From positions 1 through 7,138 of the forward strand of contig JAFGXZ010000021.1 of NCBI GenBank assembly GCA_016936335.1: a stretch of DNA of 7,138 nucleotides. Direction: 5' to 3'. Of the stretch, positions 7,018 through 7,138 are shown piece after piece. A program made the position numbers and the translations under genes. The notes beneath the pieces are model-generated. The model had not been told where the DNA came from. It did no database searches and saw nothing but the letters and a program-made list of their open reading frames with translations. How positions within the stretch are numbered: position 1 is the first letter of the stretch; every line of letters starts with the position of its first letter. The stretch comes from Fidelibacterota bacterium (lineage in GTDB: Bacteria; Fidelibacterota; UBA2242).

Positions 7018-7138
7018 GGCTTCAACCGGTAAATCGTCCGGGCAAAAGGAATCACTTCACGAATTTGTTTCGTCCCGGACATCCACTGAACCAAGCGCTC
7101 CAGACCAATTCCAAAACCGCTATGGGGAACCGAACCGT
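7014..7138 (-). CDS. asnS: Asparaginyl-tRNA synthetase, C-terminal end
   Basis: Only the last 40 residues and the stop codon are present; the 5' part lies beyond the right edge. The fragment reads GSVPHSGFGIGLERLVQW followed by MSGTKQIREVIPFARTIYRLKP. GFGIGLERL is class II synthetase motif 3 with its ATP-binding arginine, and the VPHSGFG and IREVIPF context is that of AsnRS and the closely related archaeal-type AspRS, attaching asparagine (or aspartate) to tRNA in the cytoplasm. AsnRS is preferred because of the SVPHSG segment and the tail after the IPF motif. The motif that usually reads IPFPR here reads IPFAR. The stop overlaps the start of the SLOG gene by 4 nt, so asnS probably heads the coupled gene block. 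Confidence 0.85.
   Translation of the reverse strand, partial: GSVPHSGFGIGLERLVQWMSGTKQIREVIPFARTIYRLKP

Overview
This window is a run of housekeeping genes, all on the minus strand, with very little non-coding DNA. In transcription order, from the right-hand end to the left, it holds: the 3' end of asnS, a SLOG/LOG-like (TIGR00725-type) protein, an acylphosphatase, glutamine-dependent NAD+ synthetase (nadE), a small exported protein of unknown function, a five-pass membrane protein of unknown function, comEC, a flavin-reductase-family protein, and the 5' part of sucC, which runs off the left edge.

The DNA is moderately AT-rich. A Sec signal peptide and a full-length ComEC/Rec2 fit a free-living, probably Gram-negative-type bacterium. 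Combining a glutamine-dependent NadE, an AsnRS, an ADP-forming succinyl-CoA synthetase and an anaerobe-style flavin reductase is compatible with the FCB/Marinimicrobia/Calditrichota side of the tree. That placement is only an impression, and nothing here fixes the lineage.

Layout. Positions 4196-7138 form a tight translationally coupled block. asnS overlaps the SLOG gene by 4 nt (ATGA). The SLOG gene is followed after 1 nt by the acylphosphatase gene. That gene overlaps nadE by 4 nt (TTGA, with nadE using a TTG start behind a strong GAGGTG site). nadE overlaps the exported-protein gene by 4 nt (ATGA). The membrane-protein gene follows after 14 nt and comEC after 36 nt, so all seven may share one transcript. 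Gaps of 91 nt before the flavin reductase and 76 nt before sucC are the only places with room for promoters. The 76-nt gap holds a perfect TATAAT hexamer and a perfect 7-bp inverted repeat ahead of sucC.

Function. The recognised genes cover tRNA charging, acyl-phosphate hydrolysis, NAD+ synthesis, DNA uptake, flavin reduction and the TCA cycle. They do not make one obvious pathway. I found no mobile element, CRISPR array, RNA gene, defence island or biosynthetic cluster. The least explained content is the pair of uncharacterised envelope proteins between nadE and comEC. No convincing novel system is visible.
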